Shown one piece after another: positions 17,399 to 29,040 of a DNA stretch of 64,000 nucleotides. How positions within the stretch are numbered: the first letter of the stretch is position 1; each line of letters starts with the position of its first letter. Position numbers and translations under genes: made by a program. The DNA is from Methylobacterium aquaticum (GTDB lineage Bacteria > Pseudomonadota > Alphaproteobacteria > Rhizobiales > Beijerinckiaceae). The stretch is from NCBI RefSeq assembly GCF_016804325.1, contig NZ_CP043627.1:5563001-5627000 (forward strand). Direction: 5' to 3'. Under the pieces are notes generated by a model. That model made no database searches. It saw only the letters and a list, made by a program, of their open reading frames with translations, and had not been told where the DNA came from.

Positions 17399-17547
17399 CA
17401 GATCTGCAATTGCCGGCCGAGCCAGTAGGCCATCACCCCGAGGGCCACGACCCCGAGGGAGCGGCCGATGCGCCGGCCCCAGATCTCGGCCGGATCGTGC
17501 TCCCGGGGATCGGTGGGGTGGGGACCTTGCCGATCCGGTGGGCTCAT
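17395..17547 (-). CDS. 50-residue single-pass membrane protein
   Basis: ATG at 17547 overlaps the stop of the HAD gene (ATGA) and its own stop overlaps the next gene start (GTGA), so translation is coupled on both sides. A polar Pro/Asp head is followed by IGRSLGVVALGVMAYWLGRQL, one membrane helix, at the C-terminus. No family recognised; the coupling strongly suggests it is real. Confidence 0.7.
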   Translation of the reverse strand: MSPPDRQGPHPTDPREHDPAEIWGRRIGRSLGVVALGVMAYWLGRQLQIW

Positions 17548-18275
17548 GCCGCCAGGGCCGGGCTGACCCGGTCGGTCAGGAAGCCCGCGAGGTCGTTGGT
17601 GATGTGGTCGATATGGGGCGCGCGCACCGCCTCCTGCTCGAAGGTCTCGCGGAACGGATCGATGGTGCGCGGCACCACCAGCACCGTCGCCATGCCGAGA
17701 TCGTGCGGGACGACGAGGTTCTTGGCGATGTCCTCGAACAGGGCCGAGCGGGTCGGGTCGACCCCGTGGCGGTTCAGGAACTTCTCGTAGGCGCTACGCT
17801 CGGGCTTGGGCACGAAATCGGCCGCCGCGATGTCGAACACGTCCTCGAAATGGTCGAGAATGCCGAGCTTCTTCGCCACGTTCTCGGCGTGCCGGCGCGA
17901 GCCGTTGGTGAGGATCAGCTTGCGCCCGGGCAGACCCTCGATCGCCAGCCCGAGACCCGGATCGAGGGCGATGCTCGAATGGTCGATGTCGTGGGCGAAG
18001 TCGAGGAAGTCGTAGGGGTCGATCTTCCACTCGGCCATCAGCGCGCGGAGCGTCGTGCCGTAGCGGTGGTAGAAATACTTCTGCAGGGCCCGGGCCGAGA
18101 TCCCGTCGAGCCCGAACAGGTTCATCACGTAGAGCGTGATGCGCTCGTCGACCTGCGGCCAGACGCGGGCGTCGTGGGGATAGAGCGTGTTGTCGAGGTC
18201 GAACACCCAGGTGTCGATCCCCGAGAAGCCGCGGGCCTGAGGCGCGGTGAGGTGGCTCTCGCCTGGCAGGAGCAA
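17544..18275 (-). CDS. HAD-family pyrimidine 5'-nucleotidase
   Basis: 243 residues. HAD motifs: VFDLDNTLYP (nucleophile and acid-base Asp, about 24-33), LILTNGS (motif II, about 119-125), the Lys in FVPKPE (about 156), and LFEDIAKNL (motif III). The cap between motifs I and II (YHRYGTTLRALM) is the type found in Sdt1/pyrimidine 5'-nucleotidases, which dephosphorylate UMP/CMP and related compounds. First gene of the three-gene overlapping operon. Confidence 0.88.
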   Translation of the reverse strand: MLLPGESHLTAPQARGFSGIDTWVFDLDNTLYPHDARVWPQVDERITLYVMNLFGLDGISARALQKYFYHRYGTTLRALMAEWKIDPYDFLDFAHDIDHSSIALDPGLGLAIEGLPGRKLILTNGSRRHAENVAKKLGILDHFEDVFDIAAADFVPKPERSAYEKFLNRHGVDPTRSALFEDIAKNLVVPHDLGMATVLVVPRTIDPFRETFEQEAVRAPHIDHITNDLAGFLTDRVSPALAA

Positions 18276-18406
18276 GGGGACGATCCGGCGACGGGGGCCC
18301 CACGGCCCCGGGCGCCTAGATTAAGCGAGGCGGGGCGGAAGGGAAGATGAAAGAAGGGTCTCACGGGCCGGGCGGCCGTAGGGTCGGCCGCCCGGCGTCT
18401 CGGTCG

Positions 18407-19345
18407 TCAGGACCGGCGGATCAGGGTGCCGGCGCCGTAATCGGTGAACAGCTCGAGCAGCACCGCGTGCGGCACCTTGCCGTCGAGGATGACCACCGCC
18501 TCGACGCCCTGCTCCAGGGCGTAGATGCAGGTCTCGATCTTCGGGATCATGCCGGCCGTGATGGTCCCGTCGGCGATCAGCCGGCGGCAATCCTCGATCG
18601 ACAGTTCCGGGATCAGCGTCTTGTTCTTGTCGAGCACGCCCGGCACGTCGGTGAGGAGCAAGAGGCGCTTGGCCCGCATCGCCCCGGCGATCGCCCCCGC
18701 GAAGGTGTCGGCGTTGACGTTGTAGGTCTGGTTGTCGGCGCCGACCGCCACCGGAGCGAGAACCGGGATCAGCTCGGCCTTCAGCACCGCGTCGAGCACC
18801 GTGCGGTCGACATGCTCGGGCTCGCCGACGAGGCCGAGATCGAGCTGGCGCTCGATGTGCGAATCGGGATCGACCACCGTGCGGGCGGCGCGACGCGCCC
18901 GCACCATGTTGCCGTCCTTGCCGCACAGGCCGATCGCCTTGCCGCCCTCGGCCGAGATCCAGCCGACGATCTGCTTGTTGATCGAGCCGGCCAGAACCAT
19001 CTCGACCACCTCGACGGTGGCCTCGTCGGTGACGCGCAGGCCCTCGCGGAACTCGGACTTGATGCCGAGCCGGTCGAGCATGCGGCCGATCTGCGGCCCG
19101 CCGCCATGGACCACCACGGGCTTGAGGCCCGACTGCTCGAGGAGCACGATGTCCTCGGCGAAATCCTCCGCCGCGGCGCGGTCGCCCATGGCGTGGCCGC
19201 CATACTTGATGACCACGACCTCCTCGTCGTAGCGCTGCATGTGCGGCAGCGCCTGGACCAGCACCTCGGCCCGCACGTGAACGTTCGGGAGTTGCACGGT
19301 GGGCTGCTGGACGTCGGGCGCTTTGTCCGCTCCGGAATCGCTCAT
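18407..19345 (-). CDS. argB: Acetylglutamate kinase
   Basis: 312 residues from the ATG at 19345. Amino-acid kinase motifs: [12 protein letters not shown] (about 45-56), [11 protein letters not shown] (about 79-89), [13 protein letters not shown] (about 215-227), [12 protein letters not shown] and [11 protein letters not shown]. ArgB phosphorylates N-acetylglutamate, step two of arginine synthesis, in the cytosol. The N-terminal 25 residues are poorly conserved, as usual for the hexameric, arginine-sensitive type (inferred from the helical N-terminus QALPHMQRY). It stands alone without other arg genes. Confidence 0.95.
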   Translation of the reverse strand: MSDSGADKAPDVQQPTVQLPNVHVRAEVLVQALPHMQRYDEEVVVIKYGGHAMGDRAAAEDFAEDIVLLEQSGLKPVVVHGGGPQIGRMLDRLGIKSEFREGLRVTDEATVEVVEMVLAGSINKQIVGWISAEGGKAIGLCGKDGNMVRARRAARTVVDPDSHIERQLDLGLVGEPEHVDRTVLDAVLKAELIPVLAPVAVGADNQTYNVNADTFAGAIAGAMRAKRLLLLTDVPGVLDKNKTLIPELSIEDCRRLIADGTITAGMIPKIETCIYALEQGVEAVVILDGKVPHAVLLELFTDYGAGTLIRRS

Positions 19346-19650
19346 CGTGGCGGGTTTCCTCTCGCAGGGTCGGGCCGCGGCAGGGGCAGGGTCGAGCCGC
19401 GGCGAGGACAAGGTCGGGCCGCCGGATGCGGCAGGGGACGGCGCGGGGTTCTACGCATCATCGCGCGGCGTGTCACACCGAAAACTCACGGGCCGAGGAG
19501 TTCGGTCGCGACGGGCACGCCCGCGCGGTGCTGGCGGCTTCTGGCGGCGGTCCGCGACGGTGCGATGACAGGGCCGGAACCCAGCCGTGCTTTACCCATG
19601 CTTAACCACGATCCGAGCATCCTGTGGACGGTCCACCGGATCCCTCAACG
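19346..19650. other. Intergenic stretch with divergent promoters presumed
   Basis: It separates argB (leftward) from a small rightward gene and is rich in GCCGCGGCA-like runs. No gene, ARG-box-like palindrome or other operator could be recognised with confidence. Confidence 0.5.
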
Positions 19651-19860
19651 ATGCGCCTCGCCGATTCGCTCCTGCCGCGCCCCGCCCTCACCAGCCCGTC
19701 GCTGCTCGCCGCGACGGTCACGTCGCTGAGCGGCCGCGCCGCCAGCCGCCAGGATCTCTGGCGCCTGCTCACCGACAGCTACACCGTCGATCTCGACGAG
19801 GTGGCGGCGGTGCTGCCGCGCCAGGAGCCGGAGCCGGACTGGCTGCCGTCGAAGCGGTGA
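19651..19860 (+). CDS. Small conserved-type protein of unknown function
   Basis: 69 residues from the ATG at 19651. The sequence is helical (LLAATVTSLSGRAASRQDLWRLL) with a C-terminal acidic/Pro region ending PDWLPSKR. Its base composition matches the chromosome, unlike the ATPase gene that starts 98 bp downstream. No family recognised. Confidence 0.5.
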   Translation: MRLADSLLPRPALTSPSLLAATVTSLSGRAASRQDLWRLLTDSYTVDLDEVAAVLPRQEPEPDWLPSKR

Positions 19861-19958
19861 GGCATCGCAGCGCTGCTCCGGGCTGGGAGCGGGCGCGGGC
19901 GCACGCTATGTTTCGCGGAGCGACGCGGGCCTCTTGGTGAACCGCGGTCAGGGCTCCC

Positions 19959-21167
19959 ATGGTCATCCACCGCCTCGAAATCGAGAATTTCGCGTCCATC
20001 CGTGACCGGCAGGTGATCGACCTGCGGGTGATGGGGAGGCATCCGGACGAACTCAGCCGTGCGGCGCCGGTATGGCGCGGGGCGAATGAGTTTGCTCCGA
20101 AGGTTGTGACACTCTTTGGCGCCAATGCATCGGGAAAGTCGAATGTCTTGCGGGCATTGTCTTTTCTCGTATGGTTCATCAAAGATAGTTTCTCCTCAAG
20201 CCCGGGAGCTCGCTTGCCCTTCGAGCGTTTCAATGACGAAGAGGCCTTGAATTCTCCAACTAGACTGGTGGTGCATCTTGGCGGGCTGGCTGACATCTCT
20301 GACATAAACAATCCGCATGCCCGAGAGTGTCGCTATGTCTACGAATTGACCATCTCCGGCAACCTCGATCATCCGGTCATCACAGAGACGCTTCTATATT
20401 GGCCTCATGGGCGCAAGGTCACGCTCTTCGAGCGTCGGTCTGACAACACGGTCTCGGCGTCAAAGGCCTTCAATCTGACGAAGCATCGTGAGGCGATCGG
20501 CGCGATCCTGCGGCCCAATGCCAGCGCGATATCAACGCTTTCTCAAATAAATCATGATTATTCGAAATATATTTGGAACTTTGCTGCTGCGACGGAGAGA
20601 AATATATTATTTAATCGCATGGATCCTAGCGATGATGGCGCGATTCGATATTATTTTGAAAACCCCGTCTATATCGACAGGTTGAATCAAGATATATCAC
20701 GCATGGACATTGGTATCGAAAAGGTCGATATTGCGATCGTTGCTGGCAAGCCGGAGGCAATATTTACGCATCGCGGATTGTTTGCGCCAATGCGATTCGA
20801 TTACGAGAGCCATGGAACACGCCAGTTTTTCAAGCTCTATCCATCGCTGATTTTCGTGTTGGATCGTGGCGGGGTGGCCGTCGTCGATGAACTCGACGCT
20901 GCGATTCACCCGATTGTTTTACCTGAAATCCTACGTTGGTTTCACGACCCCGAGCGCAATCCGCACGACGCCCAACTCTGGATGACGTGTCATAACGCAT
21001 CGTTGCTAGAGCATCTGACTCCAAGCGAAGTGCTGTTCTGCGAAAAAGATAGTTTCGGAAAAACTGAAATTTATGGGTTGAGCGACATCGAACGGGTTTC
21101 TGCTGACGAAAGTATCTATCGTAAATACATCGGAGGCATGTTCGGCGCGATCCCGCAAATCGGATGA
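19959..21167 (+). CDS. ABC-type ATPase, RloA/AAA15-21-like, first gene of a putative defence pair
   Basis: 402 residues. It starts MVIHRLEIENFASIRD, the SMC/OLD-like N-terminal strand, and has Walker A GANASGKS (54-61), an ABC-signature-like SHGTRQ (about 284-289), Walker B VAVVDELD (306-313), and a switch His in TCHNASLL (His345). It ends YRKYIGGMFGAIPQI, the typical C-terminus of RloA-like ATPases. The insert between Walker A and signature (about 80-280) should be the coiled-coil and dimer region. Codon use is clearly more AT-rich (for example 20520-20720) than the flanking genes, a sign of transfer. The stop overlaps the start of the RloB-like gene (ATGA). Such pairs sense invaders through the ATPase and act through the nuclease-like partner (inference from PARIS/OLD/Rlo relatives). 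Confidence 0.82.
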   Translation: MVIHRLEIENFASIRDRQVIDLRVMGRHPDELSRAAPVWRGANEFAPKVVTLFGANASGKSNVLRALSFLVWFIKDSFSSSPGARLPFERFNDEEALNSPTRLVVHLGGLADISDINNPHARECRYVYELTISGNLDHPVITETLLYWPHGRKVTLFERRSDNTVSASKAFNLTKHREAIGAILRPNASAISTLSQINHDYSKYIWNFAAATERNILFNRMDPSDDGAIRYYFENPVYIDRLNQDISRMDIGIEKVDIAIVAGKPEAIFTHRGLFAPMRFDYESHGTRQFFKLYPSLIFVLDRGGVAVVDELDAAIHPIVLPEILRWFHDPERNPHDAQLWMTCHNASLLEHLTPSEVLFCEKDSFGKTEIYGLSDIERVSADESIYRKYIGGMFGAIPQIG

Positions 21168-21733
21168 GGCGCGCACCGCGAAAAATCCCTCAAAGGCGGA
21201 GGATATTCCTCGGCTGCGAGGGCGAGAGTGAACGCAGCTACGGCGTGCTGCTCGGCCGGCTCGTCGAGACCCGCCACCGCCGCGTGCATGTCGACGCCGT
21301 TGTTCTGCAGCCGGGAGGCGGCGACCCGCTCGCCCTCGTCGAACTCGCAGCCCGGCAGGCGCGACGACGGGCCGATCTCGGCGAGGATTACGCGTTCAAG
21401 GCCGTGCTTCTCGATGGCGATACAACTGGTCGGACGCCTGAGCGCGATGTGAAGGTTGCCGGCACCGCAGAGCGGAATGGCCTGCTTCTGATCTGGCAAA
21501 TCCCCTGCCATGAGGCGCTGATCCTCCGCCATCTCGACGGCTGCGCAGCCCTGCGCCCAACGAGCAGCGCCAGGGCTCTGGAGGAATTGCAGCGGCGATG
21601 GCCGGGGTACAGGAAGGCTCTCCCAGCCGTCGAACTCGCCGCGCGGCTGGATGAAGAAGCGGTTCTACGGGCGGCCGCGACTGAATCGGCGTTGGCCTCC
21701 CTGCTTACGGCTCTGGAATTCGGCCGCGATTGA
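21164..21733 (+). CDS. RloB-like TOPRIM protein, second gene of a putative defence pair
   Basis: 189 residues. It begins with a basic stretch, then RIFLGCEGESERSYGVLL, the RloB/TOPRIM first motif with a conserved Glu (Glu19), followed by VLLDGDTTGR with the DxD metal-binding pair (Asp84, Asp86), and IPCHEALILRHLDG, matching the PCFE-type block of RloB proteins. The length is normal for RloB. RloB was named for ORFs linked to restriction-modification loci and carries a TOPRIM-like nuclease fold. Translationally coupled to the ATPase by a 4-bp overlap. The GC content is back to chromosomal level, unlike its partner. Confidence 0.72.
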   Translation: MRRAPRKIPQRRRIFLGCEGESERSYGVLLGRLVETRHRRVHVDAVVLQPGGGDPLALVELAARQARRRADLGEDYAFKAVLLDGDTTGRTPERDVKVAGTAERNGLLLIWQIPCHEALILRHLDGCAALRPTSSARALEELQRRWPGYRKALPAVELAARLDEEAVLRAAATESALASLLTALEFGRD

Positions 21734-21743
21734 CGCTGATCCT

Positions 21744-22520
21744 TCAGCCCGCCACCCGCAACACGTCGCCGGCCCGCACCTCGCCACCCGCGACCACCTC
21801 GGCATAGATCCCACAATCGGCGTGGCCGAGATTCCTCTGCAGGGCCTCGGGGATCGCCAGATCGCGCTCGCCCGTGACGGGATCGACGTTGGTGGCAGCG
21901 CAGCGCACGATGCGCTTCGTCACCTTCAGCCGCAGGCCCGTCTCGGTGGCGAGTTCCGTCCCGACGAGGTCGAGTTCGGCGAAGGCGGGGAGACCGGTGA
22001 CGTGGAGGTTGCCGCGGAAGCGCAAAGGGTTCACCGCCGCCCCCACCATGTCGTCGACCGCCGCCACGCTCGCCAGGTTGATGAGCGAGACGAAACCGCC
22101 GCGCGAATCGGTGAAGCGGTAGCCCTCCGGTGCGGCGAGCACCTTCGGCGGGCCGCGCAGCTCCTTCGGCACGAACCGGCGGAAGAACGCCTCGATGGCG
22201 AGCCGGCCCTCCGGCGTGGCGAGGTCGCCGCTCGCCACCTCGCGGTCGCCCTCGCGGATGGCGAGCACGCCGGTGGCGTCGTCGTAGACCGTCGAGAGGC
22301 GGGCCAGGGCCTCGTTGCGCATCAGCATCAGGTACTTGATCTTCGGCTGATGCGCCGGGGCGGCGGGATCGAAGCCGCTCGGGCCGTTCTCGACCGCGAA
22401 CAGCCGGTCCCCGGGGAAGTAGGCTCCGGCCGCCAGCGACGCCACGTCCAGGGGCTCGGGGGAGAGACCCTTCACGGGATAGCGGTGGAGGGCGGTGACG
22501 GTGAGCGCAGCGTTCGTCAT
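21744..22520 (-). CDS. MOSC-domain protein
   Basis: 258 residues from the ATG at 22520 (22556 possible). The N-terminal MOSC_N beta-barrel part contains LHRYPVKGLSPEPLD and FPGDRLFAVENG; the C-terminal MOSC domain contains RFRGNLHVTGLPAF, RCAATNVDPVTGERD and LGHADCGIYAEVVAGG with the conserved Cys (in KRIVRCAATNVDP). MOSC proteins bind sulfur or the molybdenum cofactor; relatives reduce N-hydroxylated compounds (mARC/YcbX). Its end is only 10 bp from the convergent RloB-like gene. Confidence 0.88.
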   Translation of the reverse strand: MTNAALTVTALHRYPVKGLSPEPLDVASLAAGAYFPGDRLFAVENGPSGFDPAAPAHQPKIKYLMLMRNEALARLSTVYDDATGVLAIREGDREVASGDLATPEGRLAIEAFFRRFVPKELRGPPKVLAAPEGYRFTDSRGGFVSLINLASVAAVDDMVGAAVNPLRFRGNLHVTGLPAFAELDLVGTELATETGLRLKVTKRIVRCAATNVDPVTGERDLAIPEALQRNLGHADCGIYAEVVAGGEVRAGDVLRVAG

Positions 22521-22808
22521 GAGCCCTCGATAGCGGAAATCCGGCGCGCGGGACATCGTCTCCGGTTCCCGGCGGCGCTCATGCCCCCGGCGGCGCTCAT
22601 GGCCGAGCCATCTCCCGGCCGCATGCCACGCCCCCGGGAATCGTGCCGCCTCCCCCTTGTGTTACCGATATGTCACACCACATGGGGAGGGCCGGCCGCT
22701 TCATGAAAGGGCCGGCGCCCGGCGCGCGGCCGACGCGCGAGGGCGAACCCGTCGGTCCCCATCGCCTCATCGAGAGGGCGGGAGGGCCGGCTCAGGAGGA
22801 GCGAACGC

Positions 22809-25448
<2,640 letters not shown>

Positions 25449-25456
25449 CGGGCATA

Positions 25457-25491
25457 GGGCCCGCCTTCTCGAAGGGAGGCGGGCCCTTCTT
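25457..25491 (+). terminator. Rho-independent terminator of clpB
   Basis: A 10-bp stem GGGCCCGCCT / AGGCGGGCCC with a 10-base loop followed by TTCTT, starting 9 bp after the clpB stop. Confidence 0.8.
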
Positions 25492-25595
25492 CATGGCGGC
25501 GTCGATCCACGGATCTGATCAAGCCCGCGATCTCGGAACCTGCTTGGTAGGTTTTACAAAGAAAGTTTTCGGTGCTGCGGCGCGTCCCATCCCAT

Positions 25596-25727
25596 CACCT
25601 CATCCTGAGGTGTTGGCCGATCAATGATCGGCTGACCTCGAAGGAGGGCTCCAGGCATCGCAGCGACTTCTGGAGCCCTCCTTCGAGGTCAGTCCATCTC
25701 GATGGACTGACACCTCAGGATGAGGTG
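25596..25727. repeat. Nested inverted repeat (132 bp)
   Basis: Outer arms are CACCTCATCCTGAGGTG (25596-25612) and CACCTCAGGATGAGGTG (25711-25727), each itself palindromic. Inner 21-bp arms at 25634-25654 and 25670-25690 are perfect reverse complements around a 15-base loop. The whole can fold into one long cruciform or hairpin. It lies between clpB and the convergent haloacid dehalogenase gene, and the CCTCATCCTGAGGTG block is familiar as a dispersed intergenic repeat in Rhizobiales. Confidence 0.85.
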
Positions 25728-25759
25728 AGCGGGTTGGAGGCCGGGGAGCATTTCCGGTT

Positions 25760-26464
25760 TTAGCAGCCGAGCTGCCGCGCCAGATCCGCCAAGTCCGACG
25801 CCGCAACATCCACCGGCACCAGGGGCGCCGGCTCGCCGGTGCCCGGGCCGCTCTCGCCGGGCCGGGCGACATGGGCGGTGGCGAGCCCACAAGACGCTGC
25901 TGCCGCGAGGTCGGAGGAATGGGCCGCCACCATCATCACCTCGTTCGGCTGTAGCCGCAGCGCTTCGACGGCGCGCAGGTAGACGGCGGGCTTCGGCTTG
26001 TAGTCCTGGGCGAACTCGGCCCCGAGCACCGTGTCCCAGGGCAGACGGTTGCGGCGGGCATGCGCGATGGCGAGGCGCACATGCGCGTTCGAGCAGGGGG
26101 CTAGCAGGTACTTCTCGCGCAACCGGGCGAGCGCGTCCGGCACTTCCGGCCAGGCATCGAGCCGGTGCCAGGCAAGGACCAGCTCGTGGCGCGCCTCGGC
26201 CGGCACCGCCTCGGCGAGGGTGAGCCCGGCCAGCACGCCCTCCAGGCTCTCGGCATGGAGAGTGTCGAGGTCGGTGTAGGGCCGGGCGCCCTGGCGGATC
26301 GGCTCCATGCCGGGCTGGTAGCGGTCGCGCCAGGCCCGGGCGAAGGCGGCGCCGTCGAGGTCGGGTCGGTACGGGCCCAGGATCCTCTCAGCCTCCCGGG
26401 CGACGCCGCCGTGCCAGTCGAGCAGGGTGCCGAAGACGTCGAAGATGAGGGCCTGGATCGCCAT
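25760..26464 (-). CDS. Haloacid dehalogenase, type II (L-2-haloacid dehalogenase-like HAD)
   Basis: 234 residues from the ATG at 26464. Motif I is LIFDVFGTLLDW (nucleophile Asp near 9), motif II LLAPCSNAHV, motif III Lys in DYKPKPAVY and MMVAAHSSDLAAA, which is the type II haloacid dehalogenase form (normally VAAHxxDL). Family enzymes hydrolyse L-2-haloalkanoates to D-2-hydroxyacids. A typical ARG-substrate residue and Trp/Ser contacts cannot be fully judged, so the true substrate is open. Confidence 0.85.
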   Translation of the reverse strand: MAIQALIFDVFGTLLDWHGGVAREAERILGPYRPDLDGAAFARAWRDRYQPGMEPIRQGARPYTDLDTLHAESLEGVLAGLTLAEAVPAEARHELVLAWHRLDAWPEVPDALARLREKYLLAPCSNAHVRLAIAHARRNRLPWDTVLGAEFAQDYKPKPAVYLRAVEALRLQPNEVMMVAAHSSDLAAAASCGLATAHVARPGESGPGTGEPAPLVPVDVAASDLADLARQLGC

Positions 26465-26625
26465 GCGGGCCGCCTCCCGGGGTGGATTCGTGTTGTCCCG
26501 GGTTATCGGCCTTCGTGCCCGCGCTTCAAGGCCGTCCATCACCATCGGGTGAGCGGGGCCTGCACGGGGCCTGTATCCGGCGGAAATTCACCATCTGTTA
26601 ACGACGCCGTCAGAGCATGCCCGGC

Positions 26626-26835
26626 ATGACGAGCCCCCGCAAATCACCCCCGAATCGGAAGCACGACGCGGCTCCGCGCAACACCATCCTGCGCGACGAG
26701 ATAGAAAACCTGCGGCAGAAGATGCGCTCCCGACCGACGATGATCGAGGAATGGGAGCAGGAGATGCAGCGGGATGATTCGGCCGAGATGGCCGTATCAC
26801 GGCTCACGCGGCTGAAATCCAGCGGCAAGATGTGA
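26626..26835 (+). CDS. Small charged helical protein
   Basis: 69 residues from the ATG at 26626 (26617 gives three more). A basic N-terminus (PRKSPPNRKHDAAPR) is followed by an amphipathic helix (ILRDEIENLRQKMRSRPTMIEEWEQEMQ) quoted only in part here: LRDEIENLRQKM. Possibly DNA-binding or a regulator. No family recognised. Confidence 0.5.
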   Translation: MTSPRKSPPNRKHDAAPRNTILRDEIENLRQKMRSRPTMIEEWEQEMQRDDSAEMAVSRLTRLKSSGKM

Positions 26836-27013
26836 GAAAGACTGTGCATGGCTGCACGCAGGCATGGTGCGCGCAGAATGAATTTCCCGCACAGGTTCGT
26901 ACGGCCACACCTTGCTCGCGCAGTGCCCGCGCAAGCTGGAGATGAACTGTCCGATGCTTGACATCGGATCGGAAGCTGTCTGCTGATACTCAGAAAATAT
27001 CGAAGTTACTTCG

Positions 27014-27048
27014 TCATTCCGGGCCCCGCTTGCGCGGCCCCGGAATGA
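27014..27048. repeat. Palindromic intergenic element
   Basis: TCATTCCGGG at 27014-27023 and CCCGGAATGA at 27039-27048 form a long hairpin with further internal pairing (CCCCGC/GCGGCC). It lies 40 bp after the end of trpS, in the right place to terminate it, but lacks a T-run. Confidence 0.65.
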
Positions 27049-27089
27049 CCCTGAGGATGTCCGATCCCTGAAACGGCTCCTTCGGCGCG

Positions 27090-28130
27090 TCAGCGCCGGC
27101 GCACGAAGCCGACGATGTCCTTGACCGCCGCGATGTTGGGGGCGGCGATCGCCTCGGCCCGGGCGGCGCCGTCGGCGAGCACCGCGTCGATATGGCCGGG
27201 ATCGGCGACGAGGCGCTTCATCTCTGCGCCGATCGGCCCGAGCTTGGCCACCGCCAGGTCGACCAGCGCGCCCTTGAAGGCCGAGAACTGGGCGCCGCCA
27301 TACTCGCGCAGCACGTCCTCGCGGCTGACGTCGTTGAGCGCCGCGAAGATGCCCACGAGGTTGTCGGCTTCCGGCCGCTTCTCGAGGCCGGCGATCTCGG
27401 AGGGCAGGGGTTCGGCGTCGGTCTTGGCCTTGCGGACCTTCGTGGCGATGCCGTCGGAATCGTCGGTGAGGTTGATGCGGGAATAGTCGGAGGGATCCGA
27501 CTTCGACATCTTCTTGGTGCCGTCGCGCAAGCTCATCACCCGGGCGGCCGGCCCGCCGATCAGCGGCTCGGTGATCGGGAAGAAGGCCTCGCCGTGGCCC
27601 TGCGCGGCGATCGCACCGGCGAAGTCGTTGTTGAACTTCTGGGCGATGTCGCGGGTCAGTTCGAGATGCTGCTTCTGGTCCTCGCCCACCGGCACGTGGG
27701 TGGCGCGGTAGGCCAGGATGTCGGCCGCCATCAGCACGGGATAGTCATAGAGTCCGACGCTGGCATTCTCGCGGTCCTTGCCGGCCTTCTCCTTGAACTG
27801 CGTCATGCGGTTGAGCCAGCCGAGGCGGGCGACGCAGTTGAAGATCCAGGCCAGTTCCGCGTGCTGCGGCACCTGGCTCTGGTTGAACACCACCGAGCGG
27901 GCCGGATCGATGCCCGCGGCCAGGAACGCCGCGGTGACCTCGCGGATCTGCCGCGTCAGCTCGGCAGGGTCCTGCCAGACCGTGATCGCGTGCAGGTCGA
28001 CGACGCAGTACAGGCAGTCGAACTGCGCCTGCATGGCGACGAAGCGCTTGATCGCGCCGAGATAGTTGCCGAGGTGCAGGTTCCCGGTCGGCTGGACGCC
28101 GGAGAAGACCAGTTCCTTGAAGGCGGGCAT
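27090..28130 (-). CDS. trpS: Tryptophan-tRNA ligase
   Basis: 346 residues from the ATG at 28130 (a GTG at 28163 adds eleven). Class I aminoacyl-tRNA synthetase: [17 protein letters not shown] carries the HIGH-like motif (about 10-26), [14 protein letters not shown] is the tRNA-synthetase substrate block, and [10 protein letters not shown] is the KMSKS loop (about 197-206). It charges tRNA-Trp in the cytosol. Single gene, no linked trp operon genes. Confidence 0.95.
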   Translation of the reverse strand: MPAFKELVFSGVQPTGNLHLGNYLGAIKRFVAMQAQFDCLYCVVDLHAITVWQDPAELTRQIREVTAAFLAAGIDPARSVVFNQSQVPQHAELAWIFNCVARLGWLNRMTQFKEKAGKDRENASVGLYDYPVLMAADILAYRATHVPVGEDQKQHLELTRDIAQKFNNDFAGAIAAQGHGEAFFPITEPLIGGPAARVMSLRDGTKKMSKSDPSDYSRINLTDDSDGIATKVRKAKTDAEPLPSEIAGLEKRPEADNLVGIFAALNDVSREDVLREYGGAQFSAFKGALVDLAVAKLGPIGAEMKRLVADPGHIDAVLADGAARAEAIAAPNIAAVKDIVGFVRRR

Positions 28131-28232
28131 CGTGATCGTCGTCCCCTGGCCGAGGGCTGTCACAATCCCGCGGGCGCGGCGTTCTGGACCGTTCCGGCAA
28201 GAGGGTCAAGCAAGGGGGTCAAGCGCGCGGAA

Positions 28233-28982
28233 TCAGGGGTGGAGGGCGGCGGTTTCCCGCGGCGCCCGCGCCGAAGTCCGGGCCTGTCCGGTGGGGCAGA
28301 GATCGAGCACGGCGCAAGAGCCGCAGGCCGGGTTGCGGTGGAAGCAGCAGCGCTGCCCGTGCAGCATCAGCACCTCGTGGTTGTCGTAGAGCTTCTGCGC
28401 GTCCCAATCCGCCGGCAGCTGCGCCCGCAGGATCGCGTGGGAGGGGCCGACATCGACCTTGGGCCCGATCAATCCGGTGCGCTGCGCTACCCGGTGATGA
28501 TGGCTGTCGACGGGAAGCGCCGGCATCCGCAACACGCTGAACGACAGGACCGCCGCGCTGGTCTTCGGCCCGATGCCGGGGATCTCTTCGAGCCAGGCCC
28601 GCGCCTCGGCCACCGGCATCGCGCGCAGGAAGCCGAGATCGAGGCTGCCGGCCCGCTCCTGCACCGCCCGCAGCACCGCCTGGATCCGCGGCGCCTTCAG
28701 TTCCGGCCAGGTCACGCCGGCAATCAGCGCCTGGACTTCGTCGGTCGGTGCCGCGACGAGCGAGCCCCAGTCGTCGAAGCGCGCCCGCAGCGCCTTGAAG
28801 GCGCGGCCGGACTCGGCGTTGCGGGTGCGATGCGACAGGAGCGAGGAGATCAGCTCGCTCACCGGATCGAGATCGTGGAAGTAGGCGATCGGGCAGCCAT
28901 AGACCCCGCACAGGCGGCGGTGGATGGCGAGAGCCTTGTCGGCCAGGGTTGTCTCGAAGAGGTCGGTCGGGGCGGGGCTCAT
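28233..28982 (-). CDS. Endonuclease III-like DNA glycosylase with [4Fe-4S] cluster
   Basis: 249 residues. HhH-GPD family: the helix-hairpin-helix is LEEIPGIGPKTSAAVL (catalytic Lys in GPKT) and the catalytic Asp is in LPVDSHHHRV. Four cluster Cys follow at spacing C-x6-C-x2-C-x5-C in the segment CFHRNPACGSCAVLDLC. The sequence diverges from classical Nth (GVGRKTANVV), as in the second endonuclease-III paralogue common in alphaproteobacteria. It removes oxidised pyrimidines or related lesions. It lies 103 bp upstream of trpS in the same direction. Confidence 0.86.
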   Translation of the reverse strand: MSPAPTDLFETTLADKALAIHRRLCGVYGCPIAYFHDLDPVSELISSLLSHRTRNAESGRAFKALRARFDDWGSLVAAPTDEVQALIAGVTWPELKAPRIQAVLRAVQERAGSLDLGFLRAMPVAEARAWLEEIPGIGPKTSAAVLSFSVLRMPALPVDSHHHRVAQRTGLIGPKVDVGPSHAILRAQLPADWDAQKLYDNHEVLMLHGQRCCFHRNPACGSCAVLDLCPTGQARTSARAPRETAALHP

Positions 28983-29040
28983 GACGGGATGAATCGCCGA
29001 TACCCTGCACCCGTTCCGGCTGCGTCACCGCGCCTCGTCT

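Noticed and set aside
22640..22808. Heat-shock (sigma-32-like) promoter or CIRCE element upstream of clpB
   Set aside because: Only a weak CTTG-containing block was seen; no inverted repeat of CIRCE type and no good -10 match.
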